Program-made: the position numbers and the translations under genes
In this document: one piece after another, positions 27,767 through 36,590 of the stretch
How positions within the stretch are numbered: position 1 is the stretch's first letter
Layout: each line of letters starts with the position of its first letter
Source: Candidatus Cloacimonadota bacterium
GTDB taxonomy: Bacteria; Cloacimonadota; Cloacimonadia; Cloacimonadales; TCS61
DNA: 40,659 nt
Reading direction: 5' to 3'
Assembly: GCA_021736135.1 (NCBI GenBank)
Contig: JAIPGO010000026.1
Coordinates: 1 to 40,659 of the forward strand
Notes under the pieces: model-generated
The model's database searches: none
Told to the model about the DNA's origin: nothing
The model's input: the letters and a program-made list of their open reading frames with translations, nothing else

Positions 27767-29206
27767 ATGCAAAAGCAGATGTATGGCATTATCGCAATAT
27801 TACTGATAGTGTTTTTGACGAGTGGACTGGTGGCAAGTGAAAAGAATCCCTTTGTGGACGTAGTGAAGAATATCCGGGGTTCTGTAGTAAATATCAAAGT
27901 GGAATATGAGTCAGCAGGGAATATGGTTCAGGGTATGCCATTTGATGATGATTTTTTCCGCTTCTTTTTCAGACAGCCAGTGCCACAACAGCCGCAAAGC
28001 AGAAAGGCTATTTCAATGGGAACAGGATTTATCTTCAAACGGGAAGGTAATGAAGTTTTTATTATCACCAATAACCATGTGGTGGAAAACGGCAAAAAGG
28101 ATAATGCCGAGATAACCGTAACTTTAGAAGATAAAAAGGATTACCTGGGTGAAATAGTGGGACTGGACGGAGATACCGATCTGGCAGTGATCAAGATTGA
28201 AATTGATAAAAACAGTTATGTGACCATAGCCCCACTGGGTGACTCAGACAATCTGGAAGTGGGTCAATGGGCAATTGCCATTGGCAATCCGTTTGGAGAG
28301 GAACTCAGCCGCACAGTAACAGTAGGAGTGATCTCCGCCACAGGTCGCTCTAATTTCCAGTTTGGCAACGAGGGTCCCTTATATCAGGATTACATACAAA
28401 CGGATGCAGCGATAAATAGAGGAAACAGCGGAGGACCTCTGGTAAATATTGATGGGGAAGTGATCGGTGTTAATGCTGCCATTTCCACACCAAACCAGGG
28501 CAATGTTGGTATCGGTTTTGCCATACCGGTAAACCTTGCCCGAAAAGTAATTCAGGATCTGCAGGAATATGGTGAAGTAGTGCGGGGCTATCTGGGAATT
28601 ATCCCGCAGGAGATAACACCGGAATTAAGCAAAAGTCTGACATTAGATGATATATCCGGAGTTCTGGTGGCGAAAGTGGAGGATGGAACTCCAGCAGATA
28701 AATCCGGGATGAAGAAGGGTGATGTGATCGTGAGTTTTAATAATAAAGCCATTGAGAATGTATCCAAATTCCGCATAGAAGTGGCTGACAGTCCGATAGG
28801 TGAAAAACTACCCGTAGAGATCATCCGAAACGGTAAAAGCAAAACCTTGAATGTTGAATTGGAGCAGCGTCCAGTCGATTCGGGTATGTTACGGGATAAC
28901 AGTTCAGAAGCAAGCTGGCTGGGAATGAAAGTGGAGGAAGTGGATGGTGATTTTGCCAGTAAAAATAAAATCAAGGAAGACAGTGGAGTTGTGATTACCG
29001 AGATCGAAGATCACAGCAGTGCTTCCCGTAGCGTGCTGAAACCAGGTTATATCATTCAGGAGATTAATACACAGGAAATAAAGGATCTGGCAGATTTCAA
29101 GCGTATAAGTAAGCAGGTTATGGAAAGTAATGACGAAACTGTGCTCCTTTATGTTAAAACTCAAACAGGGAATTATCTCTATATAGCAATTGCAATGAGA
29201 GACTAA
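27767..29206 (+). CDS. degP: Periplasmic HtrA/DegP-family serine protease
   Basis: 479 residues, usual length for DegP/DegQ. The signal peptide ends around residue 24. The trypsin-like domain carries the triad His104 (TNNHVV), Asp138 (GDTDLAVIKI) and Ser221 (INRGNSGGPLVN). A long Met/Phe/Gln-rich loop before residue 80 is the LA-loop type. PDZ1 begins near residue 275 (RGYLGIIPQEI) and PDZ2 near residue 385 (SWLGMKVEEV). It degrades or refolds damaged envelope proteins. CGGAGGTG precedes the ATG. DegP, DegQ and MucD are not cleanly separable here. It probably relates functionally to the sigma/PDZ locus at the end of the window. Confidence 0.93.
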   Translation: MQKQMYGIIAILLIVFLTSGLVASEKNPFVDVVKNIRGSVVNIKVEYESAGNMVQGMPFDDDFFRFFFRQPVPQQPQSRKAISMGTGFIFKREGNEVFIITNNHVVENGKKDNAEITVTLEDKKDYLGEIVGLDGDTDLAVIKIEIDKNSYVTIAPLGDSDNLEVGQWAIAIGNPFGEELSRTVTVGVISATGRSNFQFGNEGPLYQDYIQTDAAINRGNSGGPLVNIDGEVIGVNAAISTPNQGNVGIGFAIPVNLARKVIQDLQEYGEVVRGYLGIIPQEITPELSKSLTLDDISGVLVAKVEDGTPADKSGMKKGDVIVSFNNKAIENVSKFRIEVADSPIGEKLPVEIIRNGKSKTLNVELEQRPVDSGMLRDNSSEASWLGMKVEEVDGDFASKNKIKEDSGVVITEIEDHSSASRSVLKPGYIIQEINTQEIKDLADFKRISKQVMESNDETVLLYVKTQTGNYLYIAIAMRD

Positions 29207-29230
29207 GCATCCAACATAAATGGGAAACAG

Positions 29231-29260
29231 CAGCGGCAGGAAAAATTCTGCCGCTGTTTT
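29231..29260 (+). terminator. Intrinsic terminator after the protease gene
   Basis: The stem CAGCGGCAG (29231-29239) pairs with CTGCCGCTG (29248-29256) across an 8-base loop and is followed by TTTT. Confidence 0.85.
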
Positions 29261-29335
29261 ATTTCAGAAAATAATTTGGGACTTGGAAATAATGCTTATA
29301 TTATGATAGTGGGTCAAATAAACTGGAGGAATATT

Positions 29336-31435
29336 ATGAAGGAGCATATATCAAAAACGATAGTTTTAAATGTTGGTTCTCCGGCAGAGAAACGAGCAGA
29401 AATCCGGGAGTATTTTCAGAGAACTTTTTCGCTTGATGAACAGCTATATACTTCTTTGCGGGAGGAAGAAGTATTTTACGTAAGGGCAGATCCTCTCCGC
29501 CATCCGCTGATTTTCTATATTGGTCATACAGCAGCCTTTTATATCAATAAATTAATTCTGGCAAAAGTGATAACGCAGCGCATCAATCCTGAGTTTGAGT
29601 CCATGTTTGCTGTTGGAGTGGATGAAATGTCATGGGATGATCTTAATGAGCAGCATTATAACTGGCCCCGTCTAGCGGAAGTAATAGAATACCGTAACCA
29701 GGTGCGGGATCTGGTGGATAGATTGATTTCACGGTTGGAATTATCTCTGCCTGTTACCTGGGAGAGTCCCTTCTGGCTCATCATGATGGGCATTGAACAT
29801 CAGCGGATACATCTGGAAACATCATCCGTACTTATCAGGCAGTTGCCACTGGAAAAAGTTCAGTCAAATGGGATCGGCAGTATCTGTCGCGAAGATAATC
29901 CGCTAAAAGAAAATTTATTTGTGCCTGTAAAAGGTAGGAAAGTAACTCTGGGTAAATCTGTTGATAGTGGACTCTATGGTTGGGATAACGAATATGGTCT
30001 GCGCGAGTATGATGTAGCTGATTTTCAGGCAGGAAAATACCTGGTTAGCAATTATGAGTTCAGGGGATTTGTTGATGCCGGAGGTTATAGAGATTCTCGC
30101 TGGTGGACTGATGAAGGCTGGAAATGGCGAACTTATGCTCAGGTTCAGCATCCCAGATTCTGGGTAATCAGGAATGGAAATTTCTATTTAAGGCTGGTTA
30201 GTGAAGAAATTCCGCTGCCCTGGAGTTTGCCTGTTGAAGTAAATTATCTGGAAGCAAAGGCTTTTTGTAACTGGAAAGCGGCCCAAACAGGTTTACCTGT
30301 CCGCTTACCGGTAGAGGAAGAGTGGTATATTCTTTATGATGAGCATGTAAAGGAAGATCAGCCTTATTGGGAGACAGCTCCCGGTAATATTAATCTGGAG
30401 CATTACAGTTCTCCCTGTCCGGTTGATAAATTCCGGTTTGGTGAATTTTATGATATAATTGGCAATGTCTGGCAATGGACAGAAACTGCAATCAACGGTT
30501 ACCGCGGTTTTAAAGTGCATCCCTGTTATGACGATTTTTCCACGCCCACTTTTGATGGCAGACACAATGTTATCAAGGGTGGTTCCTGGATTTCAACAGG
30601 AAATGAAGCCACACGTGACAGTCGTTATGCTTTTCGCCGGCATTTTTTTCAGCATGCAGGATTTCGGTACGTAATCTCAAAACAACCCGTGGTGCAGCAA
30701 AATGAATTCTATGAGGATGATGAAGAAATAATACTTTTTTGCGAGCAGGATTACGGCAGTGATTATCTGGGATTAAGCAATTTTTCGAAACGCCTGGTAT
30801 CAGTCTGCCAGCCCTTATTCTCAAATAAACAACGAGCTTTAGTCGTCGGCTGCAGTGTGGGAAGAGTATGTTTTGAACTGGCAGAATATTTTGAAAAAGT
30901 AACAGGAATTGATTTTACCGCCCGGTTGATAAAGGTAGCTGAAAAAATGAAAACTCAGGGAATGACAAAATATCTGGTTCGTGAGGAGGGTGACCTGAGG
31001 TCTTTCAGGGAAGTGTCATTAGCTGGGCTGGGATTGGCAGAAGCTGCTGAGAAAGTAGAATTCTGGCAGGCAGACGCTTCCAATCTGGCAGCAAAATTTA
31101 AAGACTACGATTTCATCATTGCTCAAAATATTCTGGATAAATTATATGATCCGGCAAATTTCCTGCAGGAGATTGCTGCCAGGCTGAATACTGGAGGCAT
31201 TCTGGTAATATCTTCAGCATATAACTGGGTTGAGAAATATACGGCACCCGAAAAACGGATAGGAGGATTCCGGAAAGATGGAGAACCATATTATTCCCTA
31301 TCTGCTTTAGGGGATTTACTCCAATCCAGTTTTGCGGTATTGCAGACTCCTCAGGATGAAGCATTGCTTATGCGCCTGAATAACCGAAATTATCTGTACC
31401 AGAATGTTCAGATAACTTTCTGGCAAAAGAAATAG
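29336..31435 (+). CDS. ovoA: OvoA-type 5-histidylcysteine sulfoxide synthase fused to methyltransferase
   Basis: 699 residues from the ATG at 29336, with GGAGGA at 29325-29330; an upstream in-frame start lacks a site. Ovothiol synthases join Cys to His C5 with O2 and non-heme iron, then methylate the imidazole after C-S cleavage by a separate lyase. An N-terminal DinB-like domain holds the iron motif HX3HXE at residues 155-161 (HQRIHLE), with His64 in HPLIFYIGH the likely third ligand. A sulfatase-modifying-factor-like domain (~205-440) ends in GGSWISTGNEATRDSRYAF. A SAM-methyltransferase domain (~505-699) begins RALVVGCSVGRVCFELAEYF. The three-domain order is that of OvoA, not EgtB. The partner lyase OvoB is not in the window. 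Confidence 0.9.
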   Translation: MKEHISKTIVLNVGSPAEKRAEIREYFQRTFSLDEQLYTSLREEEVFYVRADPLRHPLIFYIGHTAAFYINKLILAKVITQRINPEFESMFAVGVDEMSWDDLNEQHYNWPRLAEVIEYRNQVRDLVDRLISRLELSLPVTWESPFWLIMMGIEHQRIHLETSSVLIRQLPLEKVQSNGIGSICREDNPLKENLFVPVKGRKVTLGKSVDSGLYGWDNEYGLREYDVADFQAGKYLVSNYEFRGFVDAGGYRDSRWWTDEGWKWRTYAQVQHPRFWVIRNGNFYLRLVSEEIPLPWSLPVEVNYLEAKAFCNWKAAQTGLPVRLPVEEEWYILYDEHVKEDQPYWETAPGNINLEHYSSPCPVDKFRFGEFYDIIGNVWQWTETAINGYRGFKVHPCYDDFSTPTFDGRHNVIKGGSWISTGNEATRDSRYAFRRHFFQHAGFRYVISKQPVVQQNEFYEDDEEIILFCEQDYGSDYLGLSNFSKRLVSVCQPLFSNKQRALVVGCSVGRVCFELAEYFEKVTGIDFTARLIKVAEKMKTQGMTKYLVREEGDLRSFREVSLAGLGLAEAAEKVEFWQADASNLAAKFKDYDFIIAQNILDKLYDPANFLQEIAARLNTGGILVISSAYNWVEKYTAPEKRIGGFRKDGEPYYSLSALGDLLQSSFAVLQTPQDEALLMRLNNRNYLYQNVQITFWQKK

Positions 31436-31444
31436 AATTTATCG

Positions 31445-31474
31445 GAAAACAGCAGAAAGAATTCTGCGGTTTTC
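31445..31474. terminator. Convergent terminator between ovoA and the signalling operon
   Basis: A 13-bp stem with one mismatch (31445-31457 with 31462-31474, GAAAAC at the base) around a 4-base loop lies between two converging genes. AT-rich tracts flank both sides, so it can act in both directions. Confidence 0.7.
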
Positions 31475-31477
31475 ATT

Positions 31478-32230
31478 TTAAAATAAAGGATGCAGGTAAT
31501 TCCACCAGTAGAAATCTATAATTTCCAGCGGATTTGGCAGTGAATATCCTCCCTGCAGTTGTTCCCCGATCTTTTCTTCAATTAAATCATCCAGGGAGCC
31601 GTCACCAACTGAAGCAGCAGGATTGTAATGAATAAAACTGCCAATTAGGTTTATCACACCATAGACAATACCTACTGCTATGGCTAATTCAATAAGATAA
31701 ATGAAACCGCGAACACCCATATTCAATCCGAACATTTTTGTGGAAGCACCCGCGCGTTGACCCTTGCGTTTGTCGTATCCCAGGAAGAATGAAAGATACA
31801 TATCCTTTTTAAAAAAGCGGAAAGTATTATTTGACTCATATATCTTCTTGGTGGGCACAACAATGCATCTTTTCAAAATATCCTGTATGGATCTTTTCTG
31901 CTCGAAATTCAGCGAGTCGATTACTTCCTTGGGCAAAGTATAAAAAAAATACCTGTAATCACGTTCTATTATATTTTCCGATGCCTTGTTCTTTTGTGGT
32001 TTTCGATTACCTTTTCGTTTGTCTTCACCAAGATAAAGCTGCATATAGTATTTTTTAAAAAACCAGAAAGGCACATTAAGGTCGATTATTTTCTTTGACG
32101 GGATACGAATGGCTTTGGCAAGAACCAGCCTGATCTGCTGTTCCTGCTCTTCCGTTAGACTATGTATTATTCCCTGTCCCATTTGATTAAAAAAATAATC
32201 TACATCTTTAAGTTTGTTTTTAAATGGCAT
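31478..32230 (-). CDS. Hypothetical membrane protein with duplicated DKRKG motif (paralog B)
   Basis: 250 residues with AGGAG before the ATG. Two related blocks occupy residues ~24-77 and ~109-163. Each reads: an acidic helix, then I..P(S/T)KKI, an N, FFKK, then LG.DKRKG(N/Q)R. One strong hydrophobic segment follows (FIYLIELAIAVGIVYGVINL), then an acidic ~50-residue tail containing LIEEKIGEQLQGGYSLP. The blocks are rich in Lys/Arg and aromatic residues and sit before the membrane segment, so they probably face the cytoplasm near lipid. I do not recognise the family. The upstream gene encodes a paralog. As the last gene of the cyclic-di-GMP operon it may be an effector or localisation factor; this is inference. 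Confidence 0.75.
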   Translation of the reverse strand: MPFKNKLKDVDYFFNQMGQGIIHSLTEEQEQQIRLVLAKAIRIPSKKIIDLNVPFWFFKKYYMQLYLGEDKRKGNRKPQKNKASENIIERDYRYFFYTLPKEVIDSLNFEQKRSIQDILKRCIVVPTKKIYESNNTFRFFKKDMYLSFFLGYDKRKGQRAGASTKMFGLNMGVRGFIYLIELAIAVGIVYGVINLIGSFIHYNPAASVGDGSLDDLIEEKIGEQLQGGYSLPNPLEIIDFYWWNYLHPLF

Positions 32231-32244
32231 ATAGCATCTCCTGA

Positions 32245-32883
32245 TTATTTTAACAAGCCAGATTTTTCCAGGAGTACATCTATTCCATGACCCCCCTGGA
32301 AAACATCATAATTTAACACTGTTTTAGCAAAAAACACTACAAAAAGGATTACGATGGCATAAATCATTGCTGAACCAGCGAAGCTCAACTTATTCATCAA
32401 GCCATCTTTACTCGGTCTTCTACCTTTACGACGGTCAAAGCCAAGATAGATAGTAAGATAATATCTTTTTTTGAGTTTAAATCTGATATTTTTTTCTAAG
32501 ATCTTTTTTGTGGGGATCATTATAGACCGTTGCAGAACATCCTGAATCCAACGGCGTTGTTCAAAATCGAAGTTGTTTCTGATTTCCTGGGGCATGAGCA
32601 TAAAGTAATATTCTGCATTTCTTTCTTTATACTCATCTAAACGTTTCTTTTCTAAAGCATCTCGCTTATTCCGTGATTTTGTACGTTTATCTTCACCAAA
32701 ATAGATTTGCAGGTAAAATCGTTTAATTAGTCTAAAAGGAATATTCAGGTCCACGATCTTGGGAGAAGGAGGACGAATAATTTTATCGAGCGTTGTATTC
32801 AACGCTCTTATCTCGTCATCTGTAAGATCACGTTTCAGCAATCTCTGAATCTCGCTTAGATAATATTCCTTTTTCTGGATCAT
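32245..32883 (-). CDS. Hypothetical membrane protein with duplicated DKRKG motif (paralog A)
   Basis: 212 residues with AAGGA upstream. It has the same plan as the next gene: block one at ~15-68 (PPSPKIVDLNIPF, then YFGEDKRTKSR), block two at ~102-155 (IPTKKILEKNIRF, then YLGFDRRKGRR), and one hydrophobic segment (MIYAIVILFVVFFAKTVLNY) followed by a short tail. The first blocks of both proteins resemble each other more than they resemble the second blocks, and likewise for the second blocks. Block duplication therefore came before gene duplication. No enzyme motif is visible. It lies 19 bases after the HD-GYP gene and 14 bases before its paralog. Confidence 0.75.
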   Translation of the reverse strand: MIQKKEYYLSEIQRLLKRDLTDDEIRALNTTLDKIIRPPSPKIVDLNIPFRLIKRFYLQIYFGEDKRTKSRNKRDALEKKRLDEYKERNAEYYFMLMPQEIRNNFDFEQRRWIQDVLQRSIMIPTKKILEKNIRFKLKKRYYLTIYLGFDRRKGRRPSKDGLMNKLSFAGSAMIYAIVILFVVFFAKTVLNYDVFQGGHGIDVLLEKSGLLK

Positions 32884-32902
32884 ATTTTCCTTTTATGAGA
32901 AG

Positions 32903-34507
32903 TCAGTTCCTGTAAATCTTCCTGATCGTTTCAATGTCAGTTTGCTCCACATCCTTTCCATCGTAAAACTCGGCAAACTTCTGATAAACACCATTATTGA
33001 TAAGAATATCCAGAAGATCTTTATCCAGTTCGTTATTTTTTGCCATATTTGCTAAAATAGTCAATGACTTTTGTAAACCATAGCCATTTTTATAACTCCT
33101 TTTTGACATTAACGCGTCAAAAACATCGGCAATAGCAAGTATCCGGGATTGTAAAGGTATCTGGTCTTCACTTAATCCCTGGGGGTAACCTTTACCGTTC
33201 AGACGTTCATGATGCATTGAAGCAATACGGGGGACATTCTTATATTTCTGAGGAAAATTAATATTGCTGAGGATCTGGAATGTGAGACTGGCGTGTTCCT
33301 GAATTGTGCTGTATTCGGCAGGAGTCAAAGTTCCCCTTCTGATGAGCAGGTTTTCCAGTTCATTATCATCCAGCAGGTAGTAGGTTTTATCTTTATGTGT
33401 AACTTTTACAGCGGCAATTTTCTGCAGAGTAACGATCTGCTCATCGGTAAGAAATTCGCTGCCATTATTGACATTAAGCAGAAATTCCTTATAGGCAGGA
33501 AGAATTGTAATGATATTCTTCAGAGTATTGATATCTTCCAGAGGATTATTAAGCTGCAGTAAATTTTCAATAACCTGCTGCAGCAGTTCAAATCTCAGGT
33601 CAAGAACGTGGATGCGGTCATAATTAGCCAGGAGCTTGGTATTTTTATTCAATAGTCTTTCGGAAGTGGCTATTTTTCCTAGATCATGCAACCAGCCAGA
33701 GATGGCAATTTCTTCCAGTTCATCACTGGAAAACCTTGTTTTAGCATAAGATCCATAATCCACACTGTTGATTTCCTTGGCCAGAATATTAGTTAGACTT
33801 GCCACATTCTGTACATGCTTATAGGAATCAACTGATTTCATATCTATAGCTAAAGCGATAGCCTGAGTAAAGTCGAAGATCATTTTTTCCAGATTATTGA
33901 TCAGTAACTTATTACTAAGGGTAATTGCTGCCTGGGAAGCAACTGATAGCAGAACATCTATATGTTCTTCGGTAAATGCTACTATACTGCCTTTATCATC
34001 AATACTATTAGTCAATTCAATGATACCAAGCACTTTCTCTTCATGATCAACCAGGGGAATGGCGACCATAGAATGCGAATGATAGCCGGTTTTATTATCC
34101 ATTTCGCGGGTAAGATCGATCTGAAAGAAATCCTGACCGTAAATATCATCAAAATGAGCCTCAAATCCGGTATGAAATACGAAGGTAGCCAGTGATTTCA
34201 TGATCAGTTCACCTGATTCAGAAAACAGTTTGATCGTATCCCAGTTTGCCCGGGCAGTTTCGGCATCCATTTCCTGGTTTTGGGTAACGGTTTTCACTAA
34301 TTCGTAATACAATTCCTTCCCATCCGGGGAAGTAATGTAGATAATACCACGATCTGCTTTGGTAAATTCCATAACTTCATTAAGTATAATATTAAAGATT
34401 TTTTTTATGTCATTTTCCAGAGAAAGTGACTTGCCAATTTTGATGAGTTTGTTTACCAGATTCACATTGTTTTTCCTAACCTTTTCCAGCAATTCTTCTT
34501 TTATCAA
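32903..34507 (-). CDS. GAF and HD-GYP domain cyclic-di-GMP phosphodiesterase
   Basis: 534 residues from a TTG preceded by AAAGGAG. A GAF sensor domain occupies ~25-200. The HD-GYP domain follows, with the HD pair in GWLHDLGKIA near residue 272, EHASLTFQIL, then HHERLNGKGYPQGL near residue 427 (the GYP motif intact) and ADVFDALMSKRSYK. All metal-ligand positions I can identify are present, so it should hydrolyse cyclic di-GMP. About 110 residues are inserted between the HD pair and the next helix, starting NKNTKLLANYDRIHVLDLRF; similar inserts occur in a known HD-GYP variant group. It lies 11 bases after the diguanylate cyclase gene, so the two opposing activities are co-expressed. No transmembrane segment. 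Confidence 0.9.
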   Translation of the reverse strand: MIKEELLEKVRKNNVNLVNKLIKIGKSLSLENDIKKIFNIILNEVMEFTKADRGIIYITSPDGKELYYELVKTVTQNQEMDAETARANWDTIKLFSESGELIMKSLATFVFHTGFEAHFDDIYGQDFFQIDLTREMDNKTGYHSHSMVAIPLVDHEEKVLGIIELTNSIDDKGSIVAFTEEHIDVLLSVASQAAITLSNKLLINNLEKMIFDFTQAIALAIDMKSVDSYKHVQNVASLTNILAKEINSVDYGSYAKTRFSSDELEEIAISGWLHDLGKIATSERLLNKNTKLLANYDRIHVLDLRFELLQQVIENLLQLNNPLEDINTLKNIITILPAYKEFLLNVNNGSEFLTDEQIVTLQKIAAVKVTHKDKTYYLLDDNELENLLIRRGTLTPAEYSTIQEHASLTFQILSNINFPQKYKNVPRIASMHHERLNGKGYPQGLSEDQIPLQSRILAIADVFDALMSKRSYKNGYGLQKSLTILANMAKNNELDKDLLDILINNGVYQKFAEFYDGKDVEQTDIETIRKIYRN

Positions 34508-34518
34508 GCCAACTCCTT

Positions 34519-36231
34519 TTAGCTCGCGACAACACGATTCTTTCCATTTTTTTTACCTTTATAAAGAGACACATCGGCTCTTTTAATAACTTCATCCATT
34601 TCTTCATTTCCGCGGTATTCTGCCAGGCCTATCGTGATAGTTACTTTAACAGATTTTCCTTTAAACTCGAACTTGTGCAGTTCTATTTCCTCCCTGATAC
34701 GGTTGCAGATGATTGTCCCGCCTTCAATATCGGTATCAGGGAATACAAAAATAAATTCCTCGCCACCCCAGCGGCCGATCATATCCTGCTCACGGATCGT
34801 TTTATTTAGCAGACGTGCAATTTCAATTAAGACAAAATCCCCCATATCATGACCATAAGTATCATTAAAATGCTTGAAATCATCAATATCCCCAATGGCA
34901 ATTGCCAGAGGATGATGATAACGTGTCACACGCCCCTTTTCATAATCGAGACGATATTCTATATCGCGTCGATTGGCTATCTGGGTCAGGGGATCGATGC
35001 GGGCCAGTTTCTCCATTTTTATATACGCCTGGTTCAGTTCTTCATTTTGGGCAGCAATTTTTCTTTGTGATAAGATCGTCGCAGTGTTATCACGGACTAC
35101 GATACCCAGTCGGTAACCATTATCAACCTTGATTGTAAAGGAAGAATACTGGATAAAAACGACATGACCGTCTTTATGAAAAATACGGCAGACGTTCTCC
35201 TTTCTGGGATCGTCACGCATACCGCGCTTCAGGGCGTATTTCAGATTGGCTTTCAGACGTTTATCCAGGGTCTCATTGTCAAATTCAATCTTTACCCATT
35301 GCAGTATATCCCAGAATTTCTCGCCATATACTTTTTCTATATTTACTCCTGTGATCCTGGTCATGCTGTAGTTCCATTCAATAACAAGCCCATCTTCATT
35401 TATCAGGGCCATACCGTCATTAGATAAACTGATAAAAGAACGGAATTTTTCTTCATTGCTGAGGATAAAATTATCCATCTGCTTTTTTCGGGTAATGTCA
35501 AAAAGCTGAAATATTAAATAATACTTTCCCGTGACAGGATCAATATTAACCGGAATAATAATGACATTAAACCATACTTCATGGCTTTTTTCGAGTAAAA
35601 AGCGTGATTCCAGAACTCGCGTATCAAGGTGCTTATAATTTCTTTGATTAATCAACTGACTTAACTCAATGGCATTTTCAAAACGCAGTGAATGAAGATT
35701 GAAACGGGTAATTCTTTCCTCTGACAATCCGGAAATTTCCAGAAAATATTTATTTGCATAGTAAAGATCACCCTTGTTATCTGTGATAAAAACCGGATTG
35801 CTGGTAATATTGAAGGCAGTTCGAATGACTTCGTTGAAATTAAAATTATCTTCCTTGCCTGCCAGGTGGCTTTCCAGTTCCCGCAGTTTTTCAATCAGTT
35901 TCTCGGCATTGATCGGTTTGTTAAAAAAATGATCAGCTCCTGCTTTCATCGCTTCCAGAAAATGCTCTGAAGCGTTTAATCCTGTTATGGTCAGTATGAC
36001 AGTCCGGGGAAACTCTTTCCGTAAATTTTTGATTATTTCCAGCCCGTCAAGTCCCTCCAGGAGAAGATCAACAATAAAAATGTCATATTGCTGAGTTTTA
36101 ATACACTTCTTGAATTGATTGATATTGTGACAGATATCACAACTGTAGCCAGCCGAAGTCAGTATTTCACTTACCAGTGAACTGGTCAGTATATCGTCAT
36201 CAATAATTAATACTTTGTTTAATTCAGACAT
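34519..36231 (-). CDS. Response regulator diguanylate cyclase (REC-PAS-PAS-GGDEF)
   Basis: 570 residues from the ATG at 36231, which overlaps the end of the CheY-like gene by 8 bases; a TTG further upstream is less likely. REC (~1-120) has the phospho-acceptor Asp in FIVDLLLEG and the Lys in FNKPIN. Two PAS domains lie at ~137-255 and ~265-385, then a linker. GGDEF (~410-568) has the active motif RWGGEEF near residue 485, so it should convert two GTP to cyclic di-GMP. The inhibitory-site RxxD (REQD) is placed exactly five residues before GGEEF, so product feedback is expected. Activation by phosphotransfer from the upstream kinase is inferred from operon context. Confidence 0.93.
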   Translation of the reverse strand: MSELNKVLIIDDDILTSSLVSEILTSAGYSCDICHNINQFKKCIKTQQYDIFIVDLLLEGLDGLEIIKNLRKEFPRTVILTITGLNASEHFLEAMKAGADHFFNKPINAEKLIEKLRELESHLAGKEDNFNFNEVIRTAFNITSNPVFITDNKGDLYYANKYFLEISGLSEERITRFNLHSLRFENAIELSQLINQRNYKHLDTRVLESRFLLEKSHEVWFNVIIIPVNIDPVTGKYYLIFQLFDITRKKQMDNFILSNEEKFRSFISLSNDGMALINEDGLVIEWNYSMTRITGVNIEKVYGEKFWDILQWVKIEFDNETLDKRLKANLKYALKRGMRDDPRKENVCRIFHKDGHVVFIQYSSFTIKVDNGYRLGIVVRDNTATILSQRKIAAQNEELNQAYIKMEKLARIDPLTQIANRRDIEYRLDYEKGRVTRYHHPLAIAIGDIDDFKHFNDTYGHDMGDFVLIEIARLLNKTIREQDMIGRWGGEEFIFVFPDTDIEGGTIICNRIREEIELHKFEFKGKSVKVTITIGLAEYRGNEEMDEVIKRADVSLYKGKKNGKNRVVAS

Positions 36232-36589
36232 TTTTAAGTAAATTTTTTGATATATCAATCAAATTGCGGCAGTCAATTGGTTTCACCAGTAGATGGTCTA
36301 TTCCCTGTTTGCGCACTCTACGCTGGTGTTCTTCATCTGAATAGGCAGTTATCACAATAAATTTCTGAGTTTCATTAATTTCCTTAATTTTATCAATCAT
36401 AGTAAGCCCATCCATTTTTCTCATTTTGATATCTGTGATCACTAGATCGGGATGAATCCTGTTATATTGCAATAATCCGCTTTCACCATTATCTGCAGTA
36501 TAAACTTCCGGGAAAATGGCAAGGAAAATTTCTTTCAACATTTCCCGAATCAGAACTTCATCTTCCACGATCAGTATTCTATTTCCCAT
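36224..36589 (-). CDS. Single-domain CheY-like response regulator
   Basis: 121 residues, a lone receiver domain. Acidic pocket ILIVEDE, phospho-acceptor Asp in LVITDIKMRKMDG, the switch residue in VITAYSD and Lys in LVKPID are all present. It starts one base after the kinase stop, and its end overlaps the cyclase start, so the three are translationally coupled. With no output domain it may shuttle phosphate or bind a partner protein. Confidence 0.93.
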   Translation of the reverse strand: MGNRILIVEDEVLIREMLKEIFLAIFPEVYTADNGESGLLQYNRIHPDLVITDIKMRKMDGLTMIDKIKEINETQKFIVITAYSDEEHQRRVRKQGIDHLLVKPIDCRNLIDISKNLLKNV

Positions 36590-36590
36590 C

